Source: Meiothermus sp. (GTDB taxonomy: Bacteria > Deinococcota > Deinococci > Deinococcales > Thermaceae). Taken from it: DNA of 52,410 nucleotides. The stretch is taken from positions 1 to 52,410 of the forward strand of contig NZ_JANXCG010000067.1 in assembly GCF_025060375.1 (NCBI RefSeq), written 5' to 3'. The notes beneath the pieces are model-generated. The model saw only the letters and a list, made by a program, of their open reading frames with translations, made no database searches and was not told where the DNA came from. The translations under genes were made by a program, and so were the position numbers. This document shows, in pieces, positions 1 through 7,607 of the stretch (within the stretch, counting starts at the first letter, position 1; the number at the start of each line of letters is the position of its first letter).

Positions 1-1230
1 AGAAGAACCGCCGTAAACCTTCCCTTCAAAGCTTCAATGTCGCATGTCTTCATCGTCGCCCTGGCCTCGGCGACAATTTTTCCGGCATGGCTCGCGGCGG
101 CGCTGGTCTTCTCCTTTTCCTTCAACAAAGACCTGGGGAAAGCCTCGTATCCCTGGTACAAAGACCTGTTCAACCGAACCCAGTCTGCCCTAGCAACCGG
201 CACCGCTGGGCTGGCCTGGTGGTGGGTGCAGTCCCACAACCAAACGCTGGCACCCCACCCTGCCGCCTTGGACTTTGTGGGCATCCTGGCCGCCTCGCTA
301 GCCTACTTCGCAGTCAACGTCCTTTCCGTCACCTGCGTCATCCACCTCGCCAGCGGGGTCAGCCTGGGCAAGGTCTGGTCTGAGAACTTTGGCTGGCTCT
401 GGGTGAGCTACCTGGCCCAGGCGCCGGTCGGGCTTCTCCTGGCCGAGGCCTACCAAACACCCCTGGTGGGGGGGTGGGGCGGGTTCACGGTGCTTCTCCT
501 CATGCTGCTGCTCCACTTCTCGCGCCACTACTGGGACGAGAAGGTCAAGCTGGAAGCGGCCTTTGACTCCACCATTGAGATTCTTGTAGCCACGCTGGAC
601 GCCAAAGACCCCTTCACCCGGATGCACTCTGAAAGGGTGGCGGCCATCGCGGGGAGCATTGCCAAAGAGCTGGGGTTTGACGAGCCGGACACCAAGCGGA
701 TTACCTACGCAGCCCGCCTCCACGATATCGGCAAGATGGCCATTCCCGATTCGGTCCTGCTCAAGCCCAGCAAGCTCACCTCCGAGGAGTTCCAGCTCAT
801 CAAGCGGCATCCTGAAAAAGGCCTGGAGCTGCTCAAGCCGATGATGGAGCGCCTCTCCCGGGAAGCGCAGGGGGTCATCCTGCACCACCACGAACGCTGG
901 GACGGCACAGGGTACCCCATGGGGCTGAAAGGCGAGCAAATTCCCCTTTGGGCCCGCATTGTTGCTGTGGCCGACGCCTACGAGGCCATGACCGCGGGCC
1001 GGGCTTACAGCCCGGCTAAAACCCCAGAACAGGCCCTCAGCGAGATAATCATGCTGGCAGGTCAGCAGTTTGACCCCCAGGTGGTCCGGGCCTTTGAGGC
1101 AGCTTGGGCGGAAAACCCCATCTGGAAAGACCGGGAGGTGTTCCTACGACGCTCTACCTCATCAGTGCAGCCATTGGCGTTGCCCTTGCCCTCGCCCTCC
1201 GAGCCAGTCTCCGCGACATCGGAAACATAG
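1..1230 (+). CDS. HD-GYP domain protein with N-terminal membrane region (5' partial)
   Basis: Probable cyclic-di-GMP phosphodiesterase. The first half is hydrophobic, with several membrane segments; the second half is an HD-GYP domain with the HD motif in LHDIGK and the diagnostic HHHERWDGTGYP. The frame is open to base 1: the 12 codons before the ATG at 37 contain no stop and read like part of the membrane region, so the true start probably lies upstream of the window. It overlaps the next gene. HD-GYP proteins hydrolyse c-di-GMP; this substrate is inferred from the family, and no GGDEF or receiver domain is visible. Confidence 0.85.
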   Translation, partial: RRTAVNLPFKASMSHVFIVALASATIFPAWLAAALVFSFSFNKDLGKASYPWYKDLFNRTQSALATGTAGLAWWWVQSHNQTLAPHPAALDFVGILAASLAYFAVNVLSVTCVIHLASGVSLGKVWSENFGWLWVSYLAQAPVGLLLAEAYQTPLVGGWGGFTVLLLMLLLHFSRHYWDEKVKLEAAFDSTIEILVATLDAKDPFTRMHSERVAAIAGSIAKELGFDEPDTKRITYAARLHDIGKMAIPDSVLLKPSKLTSEEFQLIKRHPEKGLELLKPMMERLSREAQGVILHHHERWDGTGYPMGLKGEQIPLWARIVAVADAYEAMTAGRAYSPAKTPEQALSEIIMLAGQQFDPQVVRAFEAAWAENPIWKDREVFLRRSTSSVQPLALPLPSPSEPVSATSET

Positions 1231-1715
1231 AGCTAAAGGCCCTTTGGACCTTTCTAGCGGCGGCGCTCCTGGAAGGCGGGCTGGCCTTGGGAACCGCCCG
1301 GGGCCTCTTCCCACCGGAAGCAGCAGGCCCCATCGCCAAGAGCCTGGTGGTGGGGCTGGTGGGCTACGGCCTCTGGCAGAACCGGCATCTGCGAGGGCTG
1401 TGGCTGGTGGGGCTGGGGCTAGCCAGCAACGCGCTGGTAATCTTTGCCAACGGGGGACACATGCCGGTAGACCCGGCGGCGCTCGAGCGGGCAGGGCTCG
1501 AGGCCCTGGTACCCAGGCTACAAGCCCGATACGACGCGGTCCACTCCCTAATGGACGAGTCTACCCGGCTGGGCTTCCTGGCCGATGTAATCCCCGTGCG
1601 CATCCTGAGCTACGCCAACGTCATCAGCCCTGGGGATGTCTGCCTGATGCTGGGCATCGCCCTGACCATTGTGGAGGGAGCCCTGCGGGCCAAGCGGGGT
1701 TCCCGAGCGCCGTAA
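1104..1715 (+). CDS. DUF5317-like membrane protein
   Basis: A small hydrophobic protein of up to 203 residues with about five predicted membrane segments, and a central polar stretch containing NGGHMPVDP, which I associate with the DUF5317 family (unknown function). The start is uncertain: the only conventional in-frame option I see near the front is TTG at 1104, which overlaps the HD-GYP gene by 127 bases; the family-like part begins around 1149. The overlap suggests co-transcription with the HD-GYP gene. No function can be read from it. Confidence 0.65.
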   Translation: MGGKPHLERPGGVPTTLYLISAAIGVALALALRASLRDIGNIELKALWTFLAAALLEGGLALGTARGLFPPEAAGPIAKSLVVGLVGYGLWQNRHLRGLWLVGLGLASNALVIFANGGHMPVDPAALERAGLEALVPRLQARYDAVHSLMDESTRLGFLADVIPVRILSYANVISPGDVCLMLGIALTIVEGALRAKRGSRAP

Positions 1716-1724
1716 CCGGTGTCC

Positions 1725-1730
1725 TATAAT
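1725..1730 (+). promoter_or_regulatory. -10 box of fabF (leaderless type)
   Basis: A perfect TATAAT lies 7 nt before the ATG at 1738, so transcription would start at or next to the start codon. Confidence 0.65.
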
Positions 1731-1737
1731 GGCCTCC

Positions 1738-2967
1738 ATGCGTCGCGTGGTTGTTACGGGAATCGGACCGGTGGCCCCCAACGGTGTCGGAGCGGAGGCC
1801 TTCCATAAGGCTCAGCTTGCGGGGAAATCGGGCATACGCCGCATCACCCAGTTTGATGCCAGCAACTATCCCGTCCAAATTGCAGGGGAGGTGGACATCA
1901 ACCCAGAGCAGTACATAGACAGGCGCGAGCTTCGGCGGCTCGACCGATTTACCCAGCTCGCCCTCATCGCCGGGCAACTGGCCCTGGAGGACGCCGGGCT
2001 CGAGCTGGAAAAGGAGGACCTCACCCGCATTGGCACCCTAGTCGGCACGGGCATCGGGGGGATGATCACCTGGCAGGAGCAAAGTCGGGTGCTCTTTGAA
2101 AAGGGGGGCACGCGCCTTTCACCCTTCTTCATTCCCATGATGATCGCCAACATGGCCTCAGCCCAGCTCGCCATGAGGTACGGCTTCATGGGCCCCTCCT
2201 CCACCGTGGTCACGGCCTGCGCCACCGGCTCAGACGCCATCGGCAGCGCCTTTCGGGTGGTGCAGCTCGGCGAAGCCGACGTCATGCTCACCGGCGGTAC
2301 CGAGGCCTCGGTGGCCGAGATGGCCATCGGCAGCTTTGGGGTGATGCGGGCCCTCTCTACCCGCAACGAAGAGCCCGAGAAGGCCAGCCGCCCCTTCAGC
2401 AAAAGCCGGGACGGCTTCGTGCTCTCCGAGGGAGCAGCGGTGCTGGTGCTGGAGGAGTACGAGCGGGCCAAGGCGCGGGGCGCCAAAATCTACGCCGAGG
2501 TGGTGGGCTTCGGCCGTAGCTGCGACGCCCACCACATCACCGAGCCCCACCCCGAGGGCAAAGGCGCAGCCCTGGCTATGCGGGCTGCCCTAAAAGACGC
2601 CAAGGTAGCGCCTGAGCAGGTGGGCTACATCAACGCCCATGGCACCTCCACCCCCATTGGTGACAGGGCCGAGACCCTAGCCATCAAGCAAGTCTTTGGC
2701 GAGCACGCCTACCGGCTAGCGGTTTCCTCTACCAAAAGCATGATTGGGCACCTGCTGGGTGCCGCCGGGGCCATAGAGGCCATCGCCACGGTGCAGGCCC
2801 TGGCCTCGGGCATCCTGCCCCCCACCATCAACCTGGACGACCCCGACCCCGAGCTCGACCTGGACTACATCCCCCACGTCCCCCGGGAGCAGAGGGTGGA
2901 GTACGCCCTCTCCAACTCCTTTGCCTTTGGGGGGATGAACGCCACCCTGCTCTTCCGCCGGGTGTAG
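1738..2967 (+). CDS. fabF: 3-oxoacyl-ACP synthase II
   Basis: Condensing enzyme of fatty-acid elongation: it joins malonyl-ACP to a growing acyl-ACP in the cytoplasm. The 409-residue length is normal for KAS II. The Cys-His-His triad is intact: C161 in VVTACATGSD, H301 in NAHGTSTP and H338 in SMIGHLLGAAGA. In-frame ATGs also exist at 1669 and 1729, but MRRVVVTGIGPV at 1738 is the usual KAS II amino terminus, and a TATAAT 7 nt upstream makes 1738 a leaderless start. The stop is followed directly by the next gene's ATG. Confidence 0.96.
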   Translation: MRRVVVTGIGPVAPNGVGAEAFHKAQLAGKSGIRRITQFDASNYPVQIAGEVDINPEQYIDRRELRRLDRFTQLALIAGQLALEDAGLELEKEDLTRIGTLVGTGIGGMITWQEQSRVLFEKGGTRLSPFFIPMMIANMASAQLAMRYGFMGPSSTVVTACATGSDAIGSAFRVVQLGEADVMLTGGTEASVAEMAIGSFGVMRALSTRNEEPEKASRPFSKSRDGFVLSEGAAVLVLEEYERAKARGAKIYAEVVGFGRSCDAHHITEPHPEGKGAALAMRAALKDAKVAPEQVGYINAHGTSTPIGDRAETLAIKQVFGEHAYRLAVSSTKSMIGHLLGAAGAIEAIATVQALASGILPPTINLDDPDPELDLDYIPHVPREQRVEYALSNSFAFGGMNATLLFRRV

Positions 2968-3900
2968 ATGGTGCGCTTTTCGCTCAGCGGTGTGCGGCTT
3001 GACCAGGCTTTGGCCCATCAGGCCAACATCTCTCGAGCCAAGGCCCAGGAGTGGATTGCCGCGGGGCGGGTCCGGGTCGGGGGGCAGGTGGTCACCAAGC
3101 CTGCCTACCGGCTGAAGGGTGAGCTGGTGGAGGCCGAGCCTCCGCCCCCCAGCCCCCCCATCGTGGCCCCGGAGGCAATCCCCCTCGAGGTGCTCCACGA
3201 GGACGACGATATCCTGGTGCTCAACAAACCCCCAGGGATGGTCACACACCCGGCCCCTGGTGTCTATTCCGGCACCCTGGTCAATGCCCTGCTGGGCCGC
3301 TACGGGGGCCCGGCAGAGGAAGCCACCAGGCCTGAGCTGGTACGCCCCGGCATTGTCCATCGGCTGGACAAGGATACCAGCGGGGTGATGGTAGTGGCCC
3401 GGCACGAGGCCGCTCACCGCCGGCTGGCCGAGGCTTTTGCCGGCCGGAGCGTGTACAAACGCTACCTAGCCATCACCGCAGGCGTCCCCCCTGAGGGCCT
3501 CCTCTCCGCCCCCATCGGCCGCCACCCGGTGGACCGCACCCGCATGCATGTGGGCGGGGTAGCAGCTCGCCATGCCCAGACCGAGTTTGAGGTGATGGCC
3601 CAGGCAGCGGGCCACGCTCTGGTCTCCGCCGTCTTGCACACCGGCCGCACCCACCAAATTCGGGTGCACCTCAAACACCTGCGGGCCCCCGTCCTCGGGG
3701 ATGAGCTCTACGGCAGACCTTCCCCGCTTATCCCACGCCAAGCCCTGCACGCCTACGAGCTGCGCTTCCAACACCCCAGGACGGGAAAGTACCTGCACTT
3801 CACCGCTCCGGTTCCTGCCGATATGGTGCAGTCCTGGGAGGCCCTGGGAGGGGTTTGGCCCGACGGGCTGCTGCTTCAAAGCCGCTCCAGCGCCTCCTGA
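2968..3900 (+). CDS. RluA/RluD family 23S rRNA pseudouridine synthase
   Basis: Converts uridines to pseudouridine in large-subunit rRNA, by family assignment. Residues 1-60 form an S4-type RNA-binding domain; the catalytic motif HRLDKDTSG has the nucleophilic aspartate at D134, and the C-terminal GRTHQIRVHL motif is present. The 310-residue length fits RluD. The ATG abuts the fabF stop (TAG-ATG), so the two genes are almost certainly co-transcribed and coupled. Its last 25 bases overlap the 3' end of the convergent M24 peptidase gene. The exact rRNA target cannot be told from sequence. Confidence 0.93.
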   Translation: MVRFSLSGVRLDQALAHQANISRAKAQEWIAAGRVRVGGQVVTKPAYRLKGELVEAEPPPPSPPIVAPEAIPLEVLHEDDDILVLNKPPGMVTHPAPGVYSGTLVNALLGRYGGPAEEATRPELVRPGIVHRLDKDTSGVMVVARHEAAHRRLAEAFAGRSVYKRYLAITAGVPPEGLLSAPIGRHPVDRTRMHVGGVAARHAQTEFEVMAQAAGHALVSAVLHTGRTHQIRVHLKHLRAPVLGDELYGRPSPLIPRQALHAYELRFQHPRTGKYLHFTAPVPADMVQSWEALGGVWPDGLLLQSRSSAS

Positions 3901-5015
3901 GCCACGGTGGTTACCTCCGGCCCTTCAGGATGGAGGTAGACGTTCACCTCGGTGCGAACCCCAAAGGGCCCTGGGTAGACCCCGGGCTCTATGGTGAAGG
4001 CCAGACCCGGGATGAGGGGGCGGGTATCGTGGGTCTCCCAGTCGTCTAGGTGGGTGGCGTTGCCGTGAGGCGCGGCAAAGCCCAGGTGGTGCCCGGTGCG
4101 GTGCCGCAGGTGGCCCCCAAGGCCGGCCCGCTCAACAACCCCTCGAGCCACCCGGTCCAGCTCAAAACCGCGCGGATAGCGCCCCTCAGCGTAGGCCTGG
4201 CGGCAATGGGCCAAGGCCGCCTCGCGGGCCTCCCGCACCACCTGAAAGGCCCGGTGGGCCTCCTCTGGGGCTTCCCACCCCGCCATCCAGGTCACGTCGG
4301 CATAGGGACCTTCGGGCCGCCGGCACCAGAGGTCTATGAGAAGCACCTGCCCCTGCTCGAGCCGGGCCTCCCCCGGGATGTGATGGGGATTGGCCGTATG
4401 AGGACCGAAGGCCACCATAGGGGGATGGTCCCAGACCAGCCCCCGAGCGACAAAGACCCGGAGGACCTCAGCCTGCACCTCCCGCTCGCTGGGCGGGCTG
4501 TCCAGGCGAGCGCGCACAAACCCTAGGGCGTGGGTCAGGGCCTCGGCAATGCCCGCGGCGGCCTCGCGGTGAGCGGCCAGGTCAGCCTCGTGCCAGGTCT
4601 GGAAATGGAGCAGCACCTCTGCCGAGGAGACCACCTCGAGCCCCATCCCCCGCAAAAGCTCCACCGTACCAGCGTCCACCCGGGAAAGGTAGGGAATCCC
4701 CCCGGCTGGGTGGTACTCCATAGCCACCCGCCCCAGGGGCACCACATGGGTCCGCAGGGCCTCTAGGAACTGGGTCCAGCTGGAGAAGACCGCTCGCCGC
4801 CCCGGAAGGTCGGAGAAGTAGGTTTCCTCTATGGCGTGCACGATTAGGGTGGGCTCGCCATGGGCGGGAATCAGATAGGCAAAACGCCGGCTCAAAGCCC
4901 GTCCCCCGAGGCCAAGGACCTCCAGGGCTAAGGGGTTGCTCCCTTGGAAGCTGTACAGGAGCCAGCCGGGAATTCGCGCCTCCCGCAAGACCTGCTGGGC
5001 CAAAGGGATGTCCAT
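3876..5015 (-). CDS. M24 family Xaa-Pro aminopeptidase-like metallopeptidase
   Basis: A pita-bread metallopeptidase of 379 residues. The N-terminal creatinase-like domain covers about residues 1-150 and the M24 catalytic domain the rest. Metal ligands are visible in order: Asp in LLIDLW, Asp in YADVTW, His in TGHHLG, Glu in FTIEPGVY and Glu in RTEVNVY. A longer frame extends upstream to 5144, but the ATG at 5015 (MDIPLAQ) sits 6 nt after a TATATT -10 box, so I choose it. The family removes N-terminal residues next to proline; the actual substrate is unknown. Confidence 0.9.
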   Translation of the reverse strand: MDIPLAQQVLREARIPGWLLYSFQGSNPLALEVLGLGGRALSRRFAYLIPAHGEPTLIVHAIEETYFSDLPGRRAVFSSWTQFLEALRTHVVPLGRVAMEYHPAGGIPYLSRVDAGTVELLRGMGLEVVSSAEVLLHFQTWHEADLAAHREAAAGIAEALTHALGFVRARLDSPPSEREVQAEVLRVFVARGLVWDHPPMVAFGPHTANPHHIPGEARLEQGQVLLIDLWCRRPEGPYADVTWMAGWEAPEEAHRAFQVVREAREAALAHCRQAYAEGRYPRGFELDRVARGVVERAGLGGHLRHRTGHHLGFAAPHGNATHLDDWETHDTRPLIPGLAFTIEPGVYPGPFGVRTEVNVYLHPEGPEVTTVAQEALERL

Positions 5016-5021
5016 GCGCCC

Positions 5022-5027
5022 AATATA
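5022..5027 (-). promoter_or_regulatory. -10 box of the M24 peptidase gene (leaderless type)
   Basis: TATATT on the minus strand, 6 nt before the ATG at 5015. Confidence 0.55.
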
Positions 5028-5091
5028 AGGGGTGCGCCTGCTTACGATTCGCTTTTCGGAGCGTGCTACTTTAGGGGTTGGGAGGTCTTTT

Positions 5092-5472
5092 GTGGTGCAG
5101 GAAGCGGTGATCTCCATTACCCCTCTAGCCGCCGAACGGGCCAAGGAAATTCTGGAGCGCTACAACAAGCCCCACGCAGCCATTCGGGTTTTCGTGAAGT
5201 CGGGGGGCTGCAGCGGCTACCAGTACGGCATGGCGGTGGACGAGCGGGAGCTCGAGGGCGACACCACCGTGGAGATGCACGGGGTACGCCTGGTGGTGGA
5301 CCGGATGTCCCTCCCCCTCCTGGTTGGCTCCCAGGTGGATTGGGTAGACAACCTGATGGGCGGTGGCTTCAGCATCAACAACCCCAACGCCACCTCCTCC
5401 TGCGGTTGCGGCCACTCCTTCCGCACCGACGGCAGGGCCCCCGAGGGCGCGGGAAGCGGCTGCCGCGGCTAG
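5092..5472 (+). CDS. HesB/IscA/ErpA family iron-sulfur carrier
   Basis: A-type Fe-S cluster carrier of about 126 residues. The three conserved cysteines are present: C40 in SGGCSGYQ, and C104 and C106 in SSCGCGHSF. The start GTG at 5092 is chosen because GGAGG lies 6 nt upstream (5081-5085) and the family domain begins at once; the frame is open back to 5032 and GTG 5095 is also possible. A TACTTT at about 5067 could be the -10 box. It transfers clusters to apoproteins by family role. It ends before a strong terminator. Confidence 0.92.
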   Translation: MVQEAVISITPLAAERAKEILERYNKPHAAIRVFVKSGGCSGYQYGMAVDERELEGDTTVEMHGVRLVVDRMSLPLLVGSQVDWVDNLMGGGFSINNPNATSSCGCGHSFRTDGRAPEGAGSGCRG

Positions 5473-5489
5473 CCTAAGGAGGCCGAACA

Positions 5490-5520
5490 GGGCCATCCAC
5501 CAAAGGGTGGATGGCCCCTT
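5490..5520 (+). terminator. Intrinsic terminator after the HesB gene
   Basis: A perfect 12-bp stem (5490-5501 with 5506-5517) with loop AAAG, followed by CTTT. Confidence 0.85.
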
Positions 5521-5533
5521 TACGTCCACAGGT

Positions 5534-5561
5534 TTGACGCAAGTGAACGGCTGGCTATAAT
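5534..5561 (+). promoter_or_regulatory. Promoter of the first solute-binding protein gene
   Basis: TTGACG at 5534-5539 and TATAAT at 5556-5561, spaced 16 nt, form a near-consensus housekeeping promoter; the ribosome binding site AAAGGAGG lies before the ATG at 5625. Confidence 0.85.
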
Positions 5562-5624
5562 AGGGGCGGCAAAACGCCATAGCACAGCAGGATTCTGCTT
5601 CGGCAGAGCCCAAAAGGAGGTTTA

Positions 5625-7499
5625 ATGAACCGTGTAGGCAAGGTCTTTGCACTGGGTCTAACCCTGGCCGCCGGGGCTGCCCTGGCTGGGCCCGCCGACA
5701 ACAGCCTGGTGATCGGCGCCTCCCAGGAGCCCCGGGTGCTGGGGGGGGACTTCCTCAACGTCATCTCCAACCAGTCCATCAAGATTGAGATTGAAAACTA
5801 CCTCTTCGCCCCCCTCATGGTGCAGAACCTGCGGGCCGAGAACGAGGCGGTGCTGGTCACCGAGGTGCCCACCCTGGCCAACCGCCGCCTGCGGGTGACC
5901 GACATCGGCGGGGGTAAGCGCCGCCTGGAAATCGACCTCACCCTCAAGCCCAACCTGCGCTGGTCAGACGGAGCCCCCCTCACCACCGACGACTTCGCCT
6001 TCTACTTCGAGGTGGGCAAGGCCAAGGGGATGCCGGTACCCAACCCCGACTACTGGGAGCGGGTAAACCTTCGGGTCCGCGACAGGCAGAACATGACCGT
6101 AATCTTTGAGCCGGCCTACTACTACGACACCTACGGCTCGCCCATTGGCTACGCCCCGGCCCACATCATGCGGCCCGAGTGGGAAAAAGTCAAAGCCGCG
6201 GCGGCCAACCTCAACCCCGACCGCGACGCGCAGCGCCTCAACGAGCTCTACCGGGGCTTCTTCCAGCAGTTCTCCTCCAACCAGGCCATCAATGCCGGCC
6301 GCATGGTCTACAGCGGCCCCTTCCAGGTCCGGCGCTGGGTTTCCAACAACTCCATCGAGCTGGTGCGCAACCCCAACTTCACCGCCATCGTCCCCCAGGG
6401 TGGGGCCGACAAGTACGTGCAGCGGGTGGTCTACCGCATCATCCAAAACACCAACTCCCTCCTGGTGGCCATCCTGGGCGGGGGAATTGACGCCACCTCC
6501 ACGGTGGGCATCACCGCCGACCAGGCCAGAAGCCGCCAGCTCACCAGCCGGGCTCCGGGCCGCTTCGACATCTGGGCAGTGCCCGGTCCCATTTGGGAGC
6601 ACATCGACATCAACAAGTTCACCAACGTTCAGCGGGTTCGCGACCTGACCCTGGACGACAGGCGCACCCGCCAGGCCCTGCTGCACGCGATTAACCGCGA
6701 GGCCTGGGTGCAGGCCTTCTTCGACGGCACCGAGCCAGTCTCCCACACCTGGGTCTCCCCCTACAACCCGCTCTTCAACCCCAACGTCAGGAAGTACGAG
6801 TACAACCCGGCCCGTGCCCGCGAGCTGCTGGCCCAGGTGGGCTGGCGCCCCGGTCCGGACGGCATCCTGCAGCGTACCGTGGACGGGCGCACGGTGCGCT
6901 TTGAGCTGGAGTTCGTCACCACCGCGGGCAACGCTGTGCGGGAGCGCACCCAGCAGCTCTTCATCGAGCAGTGGCGGCAGGTGGGCATCGCGGTCAGGAC
7001 CGCCAACGCCCCCAGCGCGGTGGTCTTCGCCGACGACTTCATCCAGCGGGGCGAGGAGGGCAAGTGGCTCTTCTTCATGTTCGCCTGGGTGAGCAGCCTG
7101 GCCGAGGACGGAAGGCTCTTCCAGTACAGGAACCTGAACACCGGGGCCATCCAGGTACCCAGCAGGGAGAACAACTACGCCGGGCAGAACATCGGCAACT
7201 GGCGCAACGAGGAGTTTGACCGGCTCACCAGCCAGGCAGTTCTCGAGTTCGACGAGGCCCGGCGCAAGCAGCTCTTCGCCCGGGCCCAGGAGATCTGGGC
7301 TGAGGAGCTGCCCGCCCTGCCGCTGCGCTTCCGCTCCAACTACCTGATCGTGCGCAACGGGCTGGTGAACTACGTGGCCTCCACCTACTCCGGGGGCAAC
7401 GGCTACCCCGGCTGGAACGCCTGGGAGATCGGCTGGGCCAGCCGCGGGGCGGTCAAGCGTCACGACCAAGCCCAGGCCGGCGGTATCGCCATCAAGTAG
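5625..7499 (+). CDS. ABC transporter family 5 solute-binding protein (paralogue 1)
   Basis: Secreted or surface-anchored binding protein of the peptide/nickel/oligosaccharide class (SBP family 5), 624 residues. It has a signal peptide of about 21 residues ending in ALAG, then the family body with LRWSDGAPLTTDDFAFYFE. There is no lipobox cysteine, so anchoring is unclear. It has its own strong promoter and RBS and a terminator behind it, and no permease or ATPase genes adjoin. The following gene is a paralogue with long stretches of near-identical DNA. The ligand cannot be inferred; peptides are the usual guess. Confidence 0.92.
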   Translation: MNRVGKVFALGLTLAAGAALAGPADNSLVIGASQEPRVLGGDFLNVISNQSIKIEIENYLFAPLMVQNLRAENEAVLVTEVPTLANRRLRVTDIGGGKRRLEIDLTLKPNLRWSDGAPLTTDDFAFYFEVGKAKGMPVPNPDYWERVNLRVRDRQNMTVIFEPAYYYDTYGSPIGYAPAHIMRPEWEKVKAAAANLNPDRDAQRLNELYRGFFQQFSSNQAINAGRMVYSGPFQVRRWVSNNSIELVRNPNFTAIVPQGGADKYVQRVVYRIIQNTNSLLVAILGGGIDATSTVGITADQARSRQLTSRAPGRFDIWAVPGPIWEHIDINKFTNVQRVRDLTLDDRRTRQALLHAINREAWVQAFFDGTEPVSHTWVSPYNPLFNPNVRKYEYNPARARELLAQVGWRPGPDGILQRTVDGRTVRFELEFVTTAGNAVRERTQQLFIEQWRQVGIAVRTANAPSAVVFADDFIQRGEEGKWLFFMFAWVSSLAEDGRLFQYRNLNTGAIQVPSRENNYAGQNIGNWRNEEFDRLTSQAVLEFDEARRKQLFARAQEIWAEELPALPLRFRSNYLIVRNGLVNYVASTYSGGNGYPGWNAWEIGWASRGAVKRHDQAQAGGIAIK

Positions 7500-7513
7500 G
7501 CTGTGGGCCTGTT

Positions 7514-7540
7514 GGGCCAGGGGATGCCCCTGGCCCTTTC
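7514..7540 (+). terminator. Intrinsic terminator between the two binding-protein genes
   Basis: A 10-bp perfect stem (7514-7523 with 7527-7536) with loop ATG, followed by TTTCGCTTT. Confidence 0.82.
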
Positions 7541-7543
7541 GCT

Positions 7544-7572
7544 TTGACTGGGCGTGCACAGCCCAATAGAAT
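7544..7572 (+). promoter_or_regulatory. Promoter of the second solute-binding protein gene
   Basis: TTGACT at 7544-7549 and TAGAAT at 7567-7572, spaced 17 nt. Confidence 0.82.
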
Positions 7573-7607
7573 CTAGCCCAGCCGGTTACGGCTGGAAAGG
7601 AGGAGGC

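Noticed and set aside
5016-5144. An extended N-terminus for the M24 peptidase
   Set aside because: It would overlap the HesB promoter region; ATG 5015 lies 6 nt after a TATATT box and begins the family domain.
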